Source: Pontibacterium sp049603715 (GTDB lineage Bacteria > Pseudomonadota > Gammaproteobacteria > Pseudomonadales > Balneatricaceae). Taken from it: 64,000 nucleotides of DNA. The DNA lies in contig JBMYSW010000004.1 in assembly GCA_049603715.1 (NCBI GenBank), forward strand, positions 121,191-185,190, written 5' to 3'. Below, piece after piece: positions 8,854 to 16,785 of the stretch. Every line of letters starts with the position of its first letter. Position 1 is the first letter of the stretch. A program made the position numbers and the translations under genes. The notes beneath the pieces are model-generated. The model was not told the DNA's origin. It did no database searches and saw nothing but the letters and a program-made list of their open reading frames with translations.

Positions 8854-9443
8854 TAACCTTCTACAGGAACGCGAATAACAACACCACCCATCACTTCACC
8901 AATTTTGAAGTCTGTACGTGGGCTATCTTTGTGTTCGTTGTGACAGGTTGTACATGCGGCAGATACCGCAACGTCTGCGTATACCGCGGTGAAGTAAGAG
9001 GTATCACCTAGCTTCTCAGTGCCGTAGAAGTTTTTGCCTGGGTTAGCAGCGATGTACTCAAGGCCTTCTTTTTCCATTGGCGTGCGTGGTGCGTTTTGGC
9101 TGTTGATTGGCCAGATAGACTGCAAAGAGTAGGTGAATTCGTCGGTGACTTCTGCGACTGCTTCAGCGCCTGCACGGAACATTTGAGCGGGTAGCGGCGC
9201 GCCATCCGCCATGTCTTGCCAGTGCTCGTTTGGCGAAATAGCATCGGCACCTTTAGGCCCTAAACGCGCGACGATTAGCTTAGTGTAGTTTGCACGGTCT
9301 GCGTTCATTACCGCAAACAAAGAGTCAGTGTAAAGCTCAGGTGCGATACCTACTGCCTTCTCTTCTTCCATACAGCCTGTCATAGTAACAGCGGCTGAAA
9401 CAACAGCTGCTGCGATCATTGCTTTTTTAAACATTGCGCTCAT
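8853..9443 (-). CDS. Tll0287-like (DUF3365) c-type heme lipoprotein
   Basis: A 196-residue predicted periplasmic lipoprotein (lipobox MTGC, Cys near residue 24). The rest matches the Tll0287-like/DUF3365 family: a PAS-like fold with a single C-terminal heme motif, here CTTCH followed by NEHKDSPRTDFKIGEVMGGV. The cyanobacterial prototype has a c-heme with unusual ligation and is thought to sense redox state. It sits between the multiheme cytochrome and the monoheme cytochrome genes. Sensor or electron carrier are both possible; the sequence does not decide. Confidence 0.85.
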   Translation of the reverse strand: MSAMFKKAMIAAAVVSAAVTMTGCMEEEKAVGIAPELYTDSLFAVMNADRANYTKLIVARLGPKGADAISPNEHWQDMADGAPLPAQMFRAGAEAVAEVTDEFTYSLQSIWPINSQNAPRTPMEKEGLEYIAANPGKNFYGTEKLGDTSYFTAVYADVAVSAACTTCHNEHKDSPRTDFKIGEVMGGVVIRVPVEG

Positions 9444-9470
9444 CTCCAGTTTTATAAGGGTAATCTGTTG

Positions 9471-10769
9471 TTACTTCAGCCGATCCAACGCCATTTCTAT
9501 CGAACGGACATGGACACTCGGTTGGCCGTTAAAGTTGTTCTTAATTAAGGCTTCATCCGCCAGTGCATCGATACTAAATTCCAATGAATGACAGCTAAGG
9601 CATACGGGGCGAATCATTTTTTCGTTAGGTCGCAAGTACAAGCTTTGGTTGTGCTCGATATGCACCTTGTTAGGGTTAAACTTATTCGCCACCGCAGGCA
9701 TATGACAGGTTGCACAAGCAACACCTGTATTTTCTTCAGCCTCACCGCTTAGCTCTTTTTGCCACAATGCAAAGTGCGGGCTATCAAAATAGTTTTGGCT
9801 GTGTTCATCGTTGTGGCAGCTCGCGCAGGCCTCGACAGCCGCTTCTTTCAGGTTTGGCTGATGGGGATCGTGACAGCTAGCACAATCGAGTCCGCTCTGG
9901 TCGGCATCATCTTTAAAATCCAGTCGCGCCATACCCGGATGCATAGGCGACAAACCTTGGTCTAAGCGCATACCGTGCTTGCCCTTAAGGAAACCCTCAG
10001 ACTCTTTGGTATGGCAGCTTGCACATGTCTCAACACCAGGGTCTTGCTGCCATTCACCGCTTTGCTCGTGACATCCACTGCAGCTGATACCCGCCTGTGC
10101 ATGGCTGCTTGCTAACCAGTGCGCCTCAATTTCATCGTTGGCGTAAGTGGCTGGCGCATCAGCTTGAGTCACCGCAGGCTTGCGCTCTAAGGTCTCTTGG
10201 TGATTCGGCTCTAGCACCGTTGCCAACGTTTTAATCATTGGCGCATTGGCATGCTTGGTTAAAAAGTCTTCATAAAGCGATAAGTTGTCGTGATAGTTGT
10301 GGCAGCCTGCACTGGCACAGGTTTCAAAGCCCATGCCTTCATGGCTTGGTCGCTCTTCGGCAATATCTTCGTGGCAGCGGAAGCAGTAGTCCTCTGGCAA
10401 GGTGACACCGTAATCACCTGTCTGCTCAAGCTGGTGCTCTTTGTGACAAGTCACACAGTTCCGCGCATCTAAAATTTTCACGCGGTCGGCATTACGTGGG
10501 TTGGTAAACTTTTTAATTGGGTGAGAGTCATTCACCTCATTAAGCTCTTCTTGGTGGCAGCCGACACACGCATCGTGGATTAGCTCTGTGCCGCCAAACG
10601 CTTCGGTATGACAAGCATCACAAGCCATCTCTATTGGGTAATGTCCATGAGACGCTTCACCCACGATAAAGTGTGGCTTTTCGCGCTCAAAAAACATCTC
10701 GTTACCAAGCAGGCCAGCGGCAACCAGTGATAAAACAGCCCATAGCGCCCAAGTTATTTTTGACTTCAC
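9471..10769 (-). CDS. Membrane-anchored multiheme cytochrome c (11 heme motifs)
   Basis: A 432-residue protein with an N-terminal hydrophobic helix (residues 6-22) that could be an uncleaved anchor or a signal peptide. I count eleven heme attachment sites between residues 50 and 394: ten CxxCH and one CX4CH (CASAGCH, fifth in order). CX4CH is a spacing known from tetraheme cytochrome c3. Several extra His residues could serve as distal ligands. I found no CxxCK site of NrfA type. It lies 9 bases after the FAD/BFD/di-heme fusion gene, so it probably collects electrons on the periplasmic face. Terminal acceptor unknown; it could itself be a reductase. Confidence 0.9.
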   Translation of the reverse strand: MKSKITWALWAVLSLVAAGLLGNEMFFEREKPHFIVGEASHGHYPIEMACDACHTEAFGGTELIHDACVGCHQEELNEVNDSHPIKKFTNPRNADRVKILDARNCVTCHKEHQLEQTGDYGVTLPEDYCFRCHEDIAEERPSHEGMGFETCASAGCHNYHDNLSLYEDFLTKHANAPMIKTLATVLEPNHQETLERKPAVTQADAPATYANDEIEAHWLASSHAQAGISCSGCHEQSGEWQQDPGVETCASCHTKESEGFLKGKHGMRLDQGLSPMHPGMARLDFKDDADQSGLDCASCHDPHQPNLKEAAVEACASCHNDEHSQNYFDSPHFALWQKELSGEAEENTGVACATCHMPAVANKFNPNKVHIEHNQSLYLRPNEKMIRPVCLSCHSLEFSIDALADEALIKNNFNGQPSVHVRSIEMALDRLK

Positions 10770-10778
10770 AACGAACCT

Positions 10779-12767
10779 CTAAAAGTAATACACGCTTAAC
10801 ACATGGAAGCTAAGAAGCGCCGGCAGCGGCCACGACAGTAGCAGATGCCCCCAAAAGCTCCATTGACGTACTTTTGCTCCCGCGTTGAGGCCCAAGCGAT
10901 GCTGTTGCGCAATCACCGCGCCCACAATGCCACCTAACAATGCGAGTAATAAAAAGTTTGTTAGCAGCCAAAAATTGAGGTTTTCCCCCATGTTCAGTCC
11001 GGTATGCGCCACCAGCACAACAAGGCTAAGAACAGAAAGCGCAATATGCACCAAACGCCAACCGGCAAATCCACCCCAGCTAAATAACTTAATTCGTTTG
11101 CGCAAAGACATAAGAAGGCCAATGGCAGTTAGGCCAAGTAAGCTGAAGCCTGTGACTTGCTTAAAAAAACCATCGTTCCAAATGGGCTCTAATAGGCCGG
11201 GGGTTTGAACCGAGTCGGACACGGTAAGGGGAGTAGACATCCACCAAAATAAGGCAAGAATCAGCGCCATTAGGCTGACCAGTAACGCCGGTGCAGCGAG
11301 TGGCTCTTTATCCAGTGGTTTCGCCGACATTTGCGCGAGTAAGGGCTTACATGTGCCACATGTCGTGCCGGCTCGGGCTGCGAATTGAGCGACTTCGGGT
11401 GTCGCATCGCCTTGAAAGTAAGCTGTGAGCTGCCCGCGACTTACCTGATTACAGTTACAAATAATGGCATCTTCAGGCCACGCATTTGGGTTTTGCGCCG
11501 CATCACCTGCCCATACTTTACCCGTGAGCGAAAAGCGCAGCGCCTGCAATACACTTAAGCGACGTTTGTGGGTAATAAGCTCTTGAATGCGAGGAATTTC
11601 GGCCCAGTCACCGATCGCCATAGCACCGACAAGCTGACCGCGATTAACAATAAGCTTACGGTAAATGCCTTTGCTTGGGGTGCGCCAAGTGTAAACTCGT
11701 GTATGAGGGTGACGCCCCTCTTCCTCGAGTGATAGCTCGCCCATACTAAAGACGGTCTGATCCATGACTTTTAATCGAGAGACGGACATGGAGCCTAAAT
11801 ATTGACCCTGCTGTTGGCTAATCACAGACGCAGCCACAGAAGCTTGCTCAAGCCCCGGTGCCACAAGGCCGTAAACCTGTCCTTGGTGTTCAGCACACTC
11901 ACCAATAGCAAAAATCGAGCGGTCTGATGTCATTAACTGATCATCAACGCGAATCCCTTTGCCAACTTTTAACCAAGCGCTTCGCGCTAGTTCTAAATTT
12001 GGGCGGATACCTGCTGCGATCAATACGGTATCACAGCTAATTTCTGTGCCATCACGAAGCTTTACACCTTCAACACGGCCACCTCGGCCTTCTATGACAC
12101 GTACACCCGAGTTAAGTACTACATCGATACCTGAGTCAGTCACATGTTGCTCAACCAAGGCCGCTGCTTCGCTATCTAGCTGGCGATTCATTAAGCGGCT
12201 CGCCTGCTGAACCAAGGTCACCTGAGTGTTGCCTTGGCTCATAGCTTTGGCAGCTTCGATACCGAGAAGACCACCTCCTACCACGACTAAACGGTGGCTT
12301 CGTGCACCACGGGCTTTTAGGCGTTCGGTATCACGCATATTACGGAAGGTGTAAACGCCTTCTAGGTCGATACCAGCGACATTGGGAACGTGAGCACGAG
12401 AGCCCGTTGCCAAAACGAGTTTCTGGAACACCAGCTCAGAACCGTCACTAAAGCTGATAGAAGACGTCTCGGTGTTGATTGCCGTTACGTTGCCTTCGCG
12501 ATAGGTGAAGCTTTCGTTCGCACTGAGTCGATCGAGTGGAAACTGCAAGTCAGAGGGGTTAGCTCCTCCTGATAACAACACAGACAAGCGCACACGGTCG
12601 TAAGGCTGATATGGCTCATTCCCCACCAGCACCACAGGCACCTTGGTTTCACGCGCAAAAAATTCTTCGCAAAAGCGAAAACCGGCAGGCCCAGCGCCCA
12701 CGACTACGATGGGCTGCGCTTGGCTTAGCGAAGTGGTTGGCTCCTGTATTTGAACGCTGGTATCCAT
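10779..12767 (-). CDS. FAD-NAD(P)H / BFD [2Fe-2S] / membrane di-heme fusion oxidoreductase
   Basis: A 662-residue, three-part protein. Residues about 18-430 are a NirB/rubredoxin-reductase-like flavoprotein with an FAD motif GAGPAG and a second nucleotide motif GGGLLG near 165. Next comes a BFD-like [2Fe-2S] domain with C437-x-C439, then C470-x2-C473. The C-terminus has five membrane helices (about 491-662). Two of these carry H-x13-H pairs, H574/H588 and H641/H655, the signature for two b-hemes stacked across the membrane in ferric reductases and NADPH oxidases. The siroheme domain of NirB is absent. It should carry electrons from cytoplasmic NAD(P)H to the periplasm. First gene of the operon. 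Confidence 0.88.
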   Translation of the reverse strand: MDTSVQIQEPTTSLSQAQPIVVVGAGPAGFRFCEEFFARETKVPVVLVGNEPYQPYDRVRLSVLLSGGANPSDLQFPLDRLSANESFTYREGNVTAINTETSSISFSDGSELVFQKLVLATGSRAHVPNVAGIDLEGVYTFRNMRDTERLKARGARSHRLVVVGGGLLGIEAAKAMSQGNTQVTLVQQASRLMNRQLDSEAAALVEQHVTDSGIDVVLNSGVRVIEGRGGRVEGVKLRDGTEISCDTVLIAAGIRPNLELARSAWLKVGKGIRVDDQLMTSDRSIFAIGECAEHQGQVYGLVAPGLEQASVAASVISQQQGQYLGSMSVSRLKVMDQTVFSMGELSLEEEGRHPHTRVYTWRTPSKGIYRKLIVNRGQLVGAMAIGDWAEIPRIQELITHKRRLSVLQALRFSLTGKVWAGDAAQNPNAWPEDAIICNCNQVSRGQLTAYFQGDATPEVAQFAARAGTTCGTCKPLLAQMSAKPLDKEPLAAPALLVSLMALILALFWWMSTPLTVSDSVQTPGLLEPIWNDGFFKQVTGFSLLGLTAIGLLMSLRKRIKLFSWGGFAGWRLVHIALSVLSLVVLVAHTGLNMGENLNFWLLTNFLLLALLGGIVGAVIAQQHRLGLNAGAKVRQWSFWGHLLLSWPLPALLSFHVLSVYYF

Positions 12768-13245
12768 GGCTTGCTCTCTAAGATAAGTGGCGAAATAACC
12801 ATTTAATCAATAGGTCTTATCTAGGATTAGCAAGCAGCTTGCCAAAAATGTATTTTTTAAACACTTTTATAATTTAGGCCCATAAAGGCTAAGGCTTTTG
12901 CAGGTTTATCAGCAGGGATAACGACTCAAAAAGCCTAAATGCGACTCAATTGCAATAACATGTAAATAAAATACACCATTAAAGTGCAAGCGAGCCAAAG
13001 TGGGCACCAAAACGGTTACAAAGCAGAAAAACTACAAATACATGTAACTTTTAGCGGCCTACTCAAGGAAAAAGAGCAATTTAGGCGGCAACAACAGGCA
13101 TATATGCCCAGCACATAAAGCCCGGACGCAGTGATATTGGAAGGCATTAAACCAATAAAGAGCGACGACAGCCGCTCTAACGATTTTGAACTAACACCAA
13201 ATAGAAAGGTAAAAAAGAGGTGTGGAGAGGTTTGCGGCCACCCAT
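12768..13245 (-). promoter_or_regulatory. Upstream regulatory region of the redox operon
   Basis: This 478-base gene-free region lies between the ends of ampG and the redox operon. Besides the sigma-54-like element below, it holds two copies of CGACTCAA at 12922-12929 and 12942-12949, exactly 20 bp apart (two helical turns), and two copies of ACATGTAA at 12958-12965 and 13040-13047. The paired octamers sit about 90 bases upstream of the promoter, where an enhancer-binding activator would bind. I recognise no NtrC or NorR consensus. Confidence 0.45.
12830..12844 (-). promoter_or_regulatory. Putative sigma-54 (-24/-12) promoter
   Basis: On the minus strand TGGCAAG, four bases, TTGCT fits the RpoN consensus TGGCACG-N4-TTGCW with one mismatch. 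The invariant GG and GC have exactly ten bases between them. Transcription would begin near 12818, about 50 bases before the first operon gene. The core is also a near-palindrome (GCAAGC-A-GCTTGC), so a repressor operator is an alternative reading. Confidence 0.55.
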
Positions 13246-14781
13246 TTATTCGTCGACGTAGCGGCGCGCGTAAAGAATCAAGAGTAAAACAGGTAAACCC
13301 AGCAGCGTCGTCATAATAAAGAAGCCGACATAACCTAAGCTGTCTACAATCGTACCCGAGTAGCCACCAAGCACCTTTGGAAACAGTGTCATGATTGAGC
13401 TAAAAATGGCATATTGAACCGCGGTAAACTGAATATTCGTTAGGCTGGCAAGGTAGGCAATAAACGCTGCGCTGGCGAGCCCCGCCGACAGGTTATCGGC
13501 TGCAACCACCGTATAAAGGGCAACGAAGGAAGGCTCTGCAAGGGTGAGCCAAATAAACAGCAGATTAGTACCTGCCGCTAAAATACCGCCTACTAGCAGC
13601 ATGTTTACCACGCCAAAGCGCATTGCCAGTATACCGCCACCAAAACCGCCTAATAAGGTCATAAACAAACCAAAGGTTTTTACGGCCGCCGCAATATCGG
13701 TTTTTTCGTACCCCATGTCTAAATAGAACACATTGGACATTACACCCAATACAATGTCCGACACGCGATAAGTACATACCAGCAACAAAAGAACGAGTGC
13801 GGTTTTTATACCAAAGCGATTAAAGAAGTCCTGCACTGGCGCGACATAGGTCCCCTTAACCATCTCCCGGTTAGCAATATTGGCTTTAACCAGCAAGGTC
13901 GCAGCAACTGCAGCTGCTGCTAGCGCCAAAAGTAAGCGGCTGACCTCAGCAACAAAACCCATAAATGGCCCAGACATCACCGTGTCAAATGCCGCTTTTA
14001 AATAAGCCAGCCCCGCCGATAGTTGGCTATAAGCAAAAATAAAGCTCAACACCACCAAAGCGAACAACAATAAAAAGCGAAGATAATCGCCAGAGCTATA
14101 CTCGTGGCGCGCTTGGCTGCCTTCGGGCTCGCTAATACACAGGGTCGTCACAATACCAACGGACATGGCCGCAGCCATTAGCCAATAGGTTTTTTGCCAC
14201 GCAGAATAGTCATACGCTTCGCCCGAAGAACCAAAGTAAGCAGCAAGGTAAAGAGCACCCGCACCCGACACCAACATCGCTAACCGGTAACCGCCAATAT
14301 AAGTCGACGAGAGCATGCCTTGAATGCGTTTATCTGCCGCTTCGATACGATAAGCATCAATAACAATATCTTGCGTGGCCGACGAAAAACCTAAGGCAAC
14401 CGCCGCCAGTGCCATGGCTGTTAAGGCAGACTCACCTGAAGCAGGGTCGACGCTGCCCATCGCAAAAATAGCCCCCACTACGGCCAATTGAGAGAGTAGC
14501 AACCAAGAGCGGCGGCGACCCAGCACCCGTGTGAGCACAGGCAACGGCAGCTGATCCACTAAGGGCGCCCAAACAAACTTAAACGAGTAGCCCAACGCAG
14601 CCCAGCTAAAAAAGGTAATCGCAGAGCGCGAGACATCGGCTTCTCGTAGCCAAATCGACAATGACGAGAAGATAAGCAAGATAGGGATACCGGCCGAAAA
14701 GCCCAGCAATAGCATGACCCAAACAGGGCGAGTAAGAGCTGCATCAAGGGCCGCTTTCCATGAATTAGACTGAGCTTGCAC
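13246..14781 (-). CDS. ampG: AmpG-family muropeptide/MFS permease
   Basis: A 511-residue integral membrane protein with about 14 hydrophobic segments, in the range of AmpG transporters of Pseudomonas and relatives. The N-terminal half carries the family-typical run GFSAGIPILLIFSSLSIWL and the loop GRRRSWLL after the third helix. AmpG imports anhydro-muropeptides from the periplasm for cell-wall recycling and thereby feeds AmpC induction in species that have it. Translation begins at GTG (14779-14781) behind a GGAAGGT ribosome binding site. It follows yajQ by 62 bases on the same strand. Exact substrate is inferred from family. Confidence 0.9.
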   Translation of the reverse strand: MQAQSNSWKAALDAALTRPVWVMLLLGFSAGIPILLIFSSLSIWLREADVSRSAITFFSWAALGYSFKFVWAPLVDQLPLPVLTRVLGRRRSWLLLSQLAVVGAIFAMGSVDPASGESALTAMALAAVALGFSSATQDIVIDAYRIEAADKRIQGMLSSTYIGGYRLAMLVSGAGALYLAAYFGSSGEAYDYSAWQKTYWLMAAAMSVGIVTTLCISEPEGSQARHEYSSGDYLRFLLLFALVVLSFIFAYSQLSAGLAYLKAAFDTVMSGPFMGFVAEVSRLLLALAAAAVAATLLVKANIANREMVKGTYVAPVQDFFNRFGIKTALVLLLLVCTYRVSDIVLGVMSNVFYLDMGYEKTDIAAAVKTFGLFMTLLGGFGGGILAMRFGVVNMLLVGGILAAGTNLLFIWLTLAEPSFVALYTVVAADNLSAGLASAAFIAYLASLTNIQFTAVQYAIFSSIMTLFPKVLGGYSGTIVDSLGYVGFFIMTTLLGLPVLLLILYARRYVDE

Positions 14782-14843
14782 TGAGTTACCTTCCTTATCT
14801 TGCTTTAAATTAAACAGCCATCAAAGTGGCTGCCAATCGGCGA

Positions 14844-15329
14844 TTAATCGCGAAAGTTATTAAACTGCAAAGGCACTTCAATATCTGCCTCACGCAACTT
14901 CGCCATGACTGCTTGCAAGTCATCACGCTTTTTACCGGTCACGCGTACTTGCTCACCTTGAACTTGGGTTTGCACCTTAAGCTTTTTATCTTCTTTGATC
15001 ATTTTGCCAATTTTTTTGGCCAGTGCTTGGTCAATGCCCTGCTTTAATACGATAGCTTGCTTAGCTTTTAGGTTCGCCGTTTCAGGGTCTTTTATTTCCA
15101 TGCAACGCACGTCTAGCTTACGGGCTGTAAACTTAGAACGAAGCACTTCGAGCATTTGCTGTAGTTGAAAGTCCACCTCAGCGTGCATCACAACCGTGTC
15201 GTCAGCGAACTCAAAGCTTGCTTCAACACCTTTAAAGTCATAACGGTTTTGAATTTCGCGATTAGCCTGATCAACGGCATTGTTGACTTCATGGTTGTCT
15301 AACTCAGACACAATATCAAACGATGGCAT
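14844..15329 (-). CDS. yajQ: YajQ-family nucleotide-binding protein
   Basis: A 161-residue protein opening MPSFDIVSELDNHEVNNAVDQ, with the RYDFKG segment near residue 30 that is diagnostic for YajQ. The fold is two ferredoxin-like halves. In Xanthomonas and Pseudomonas homologues bind cyclic di-GMP and modulate a LysR regulator; in E. coli binding to tRNA and nucleotides has been reported. A strong GGAGG lies in front of the ATG. Probably co-transcribed with ampG. Confidence 0.96.
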   Translation of the reverse strand: MPSFDIVSELDNHEVNNAVDQANREIQNRYDFKGVEASFEFADDTVVMHAEVDFQLQQMLEVLRSKFTARKLDVRCMEIKDPETANLKAKQAIVLKQGIDQALAKKIGKMIKEDKKLKVQTQVQGEQVRVTGKKRDDLQAVMAKLREADIEVPLQFNNFRD

Positions 15330-15472
15330 GCGCGCCTCCTTAAATAAATGAATGGCCGAAGTCTATATAAAGACGATAGAATTTTCATCCAGCAAATCGC
15401 CTCAACCTTGCGCCAAAGTGCCCGAGGCCATCAAAGCATCGAGTAGATCTAGTAAATAGGTAATTGATACAT

Positions 15473-16456
15473 ATGACCTCGCCACAAACTTGGCATCTTT
15501 TAGGTGCAGGCGCAATAGGCTGCCTGTGGGCCGCTCACCTCACCCGAGCTGGTTTACACACGACGCTTATCCTGAAAGAAACCCATCGCGCCAATTGGCC
15601 GGGCCATATTAGTTTATGCGACGCCAACGCGACACCTCACGAAACACTCACCGTCGCCGCGGCCACCACCGATCAAATTCAGCCCAGTGAAATCGAAAAC
15701 CTACTGATTACCACCAAAGCCTTTGATGCGCTATCGGCAGTGCTGCCGCTAAAACCGCTTTTATCGAACGCAAAAAATATTGTTGTAATGATCAATGGCC
15801 TTGGGCCTCAGCAACAGGTGCTAGAACAACTAGCGCCCCACTTACCTAAAAACTGCCGTTTTTGGGCGGCATCAACAACCAACGGTGCTTGGTGTCCAGC
15901 ACGCTTCCAAGTTGTAGAGGCTGGTATTGGGTTAACCACATTTGGGAAACTCTCTCTTAATAAAAATCACTCAATCACCAGCGATGGCGATGATAGCCCG
16001 CCACAACTCCCCTTCGATGCTCAAGGCATCAGCTTGCCCTGCAAGGCAGTCACAAATATAGGAACGGTGCTCTGGCGAAAGCTCGCCATTAATTGTGCCA
16101 TTAACCCTCTCACCGCGATTAATCAGGTACGCAACGGCCAACTCGCCGAGCAGCCCGAGTTAACCAAGCAAATGCGCACCGTTTGCGAAGAAGTCGAGGC
16201 CGTGGCCCATGGCTTAAAACTGTCGTTATTTGACTCACAATTTAAAGCCCCTCTATTTGACCGAGCAGTGGAGGTGGCTATAGCCACAGGTGCTAATTAC
16301 TCCTCTATGTATCAAGACGTATTGCATAAGCGGCCAACGGAGGTGGATGTCATGACAGGTTACTTATTAGCGCAAGCACGTTTGCTTAACATCGACTGCC
16401 CGCAAAATCAGTCGTTATTTGAACAAGTAAAGCACCTCGAAGACACCAAACAATGA
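15473..16456 (+). CDS. panE: 2-dehydropantoate 2-reductase (ketopantoate reductase)
   Basis: A 327-residue NADPH-dependent reductase that converts ketopantoate to pantoate in pantothenate and CoA synthesis. The N-terminal Rossmann motif GAGAIGCLWA is intact. The family Lys is in TTKAFD and the C-terminal domain carries WRKLAINCAINPLTA, containing the catalytic Lys and substrate-binding Asn. A TTG at 15464 would add three residues, but AGG at 15458-15460 is only 3 bases from it; the ATG at 15473 has AGG 12 bases away. Neither is ideal. Monocistronic, divergent from yajQ. Confidence 0.93.
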   Translation: MTSPQTWHLLGAGAIGCLWAAHLTRAGLHTTLILKETHRANWPGHISLCDANATPHETLTVAAATTDQIQPSEIENLLITTKAFDALSAVLPLKPLLSNAKNIVVMINGLGPQQQVLEQLAPHLPKNCRFWAASTTNGAWCPARFQVVEAGIGLTTFGKLSLNKNHSITSDGDDSPPQLPFDAQGISLPCKAVTNIGTVLWRKLAINCAINPLTAINQVRNGQLAEQPELTKQMRTVCEEVEAVAHGLKLSLFDSQFKAPLFDRAVEVAIATGANYSSMYQDVLHKRPTEVDVMTGYLLAQARLLNIDCPQNQSLFEQVKHLEDTKQ

Positions 16457-16529
16457 GCCCAGCTCAAGCCAAGCTGACCGCTTTTCATTTGCACTGCCCC
16501 ACTGGCCCCTCTAAAATTTGCGCTCCAGT

Positions 16530-16745
16530 TTTATAGGTGCCTTTTTATCCCCTCGTTTTGACGCTGTTGGCCGCTTTTAAACCGCAAATATGCGCAAAAA
16601 GCAGCCAGCCATTCAAAGCAAAAGCAGGGTTGAGGATAATCGGGAAGTTGGTGCGTCATCGCACAAAGCCAACACTGCCCCCGCAACGGTAAGGTTTACA
16701 ACATTAAGGTAAGCCAAGTCCGGAGACCGGCCTATAAGCCATTCA
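16530..16745 (+). ncRNA. Cobalamin (AdoCbl) riboswitch
   Basis: The leader of btuB contains the hallmarks of a class I cobalamin riboswitch in order: GGTGCC at 16536-16541, a GGGAAG stretch near 16642, CCCCCGCAACGGTAA at 16679-16693, and the B12-box region AAGTCCGGAGACCGGCC near 16715-16732. It ends about 50 bases before the btuB start, with an intervening sequence able to occlude the ribosome binding site. Adenosylcobalamin binding should turn btuB expression off. Confidence 0.93.
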
Positions 16746-16785
16746 CACAAGACCGCGGTGGGCGTGTCTTAAGAGAAAACACACC

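Noticed and set aside
9471..10769. Multiheme cytochrome as NrfA-type nitrite reductase
   Set aside because: No CxxCK site and too many heme motifs for pentaheme NrfA.
12801..12815. Possible FNR/Dnr box (ATCAA half-site) upstream of the redox operon
   Set aside because: Only one half matches TTGAT-N4-ATCAA; the other half shows no similarity.
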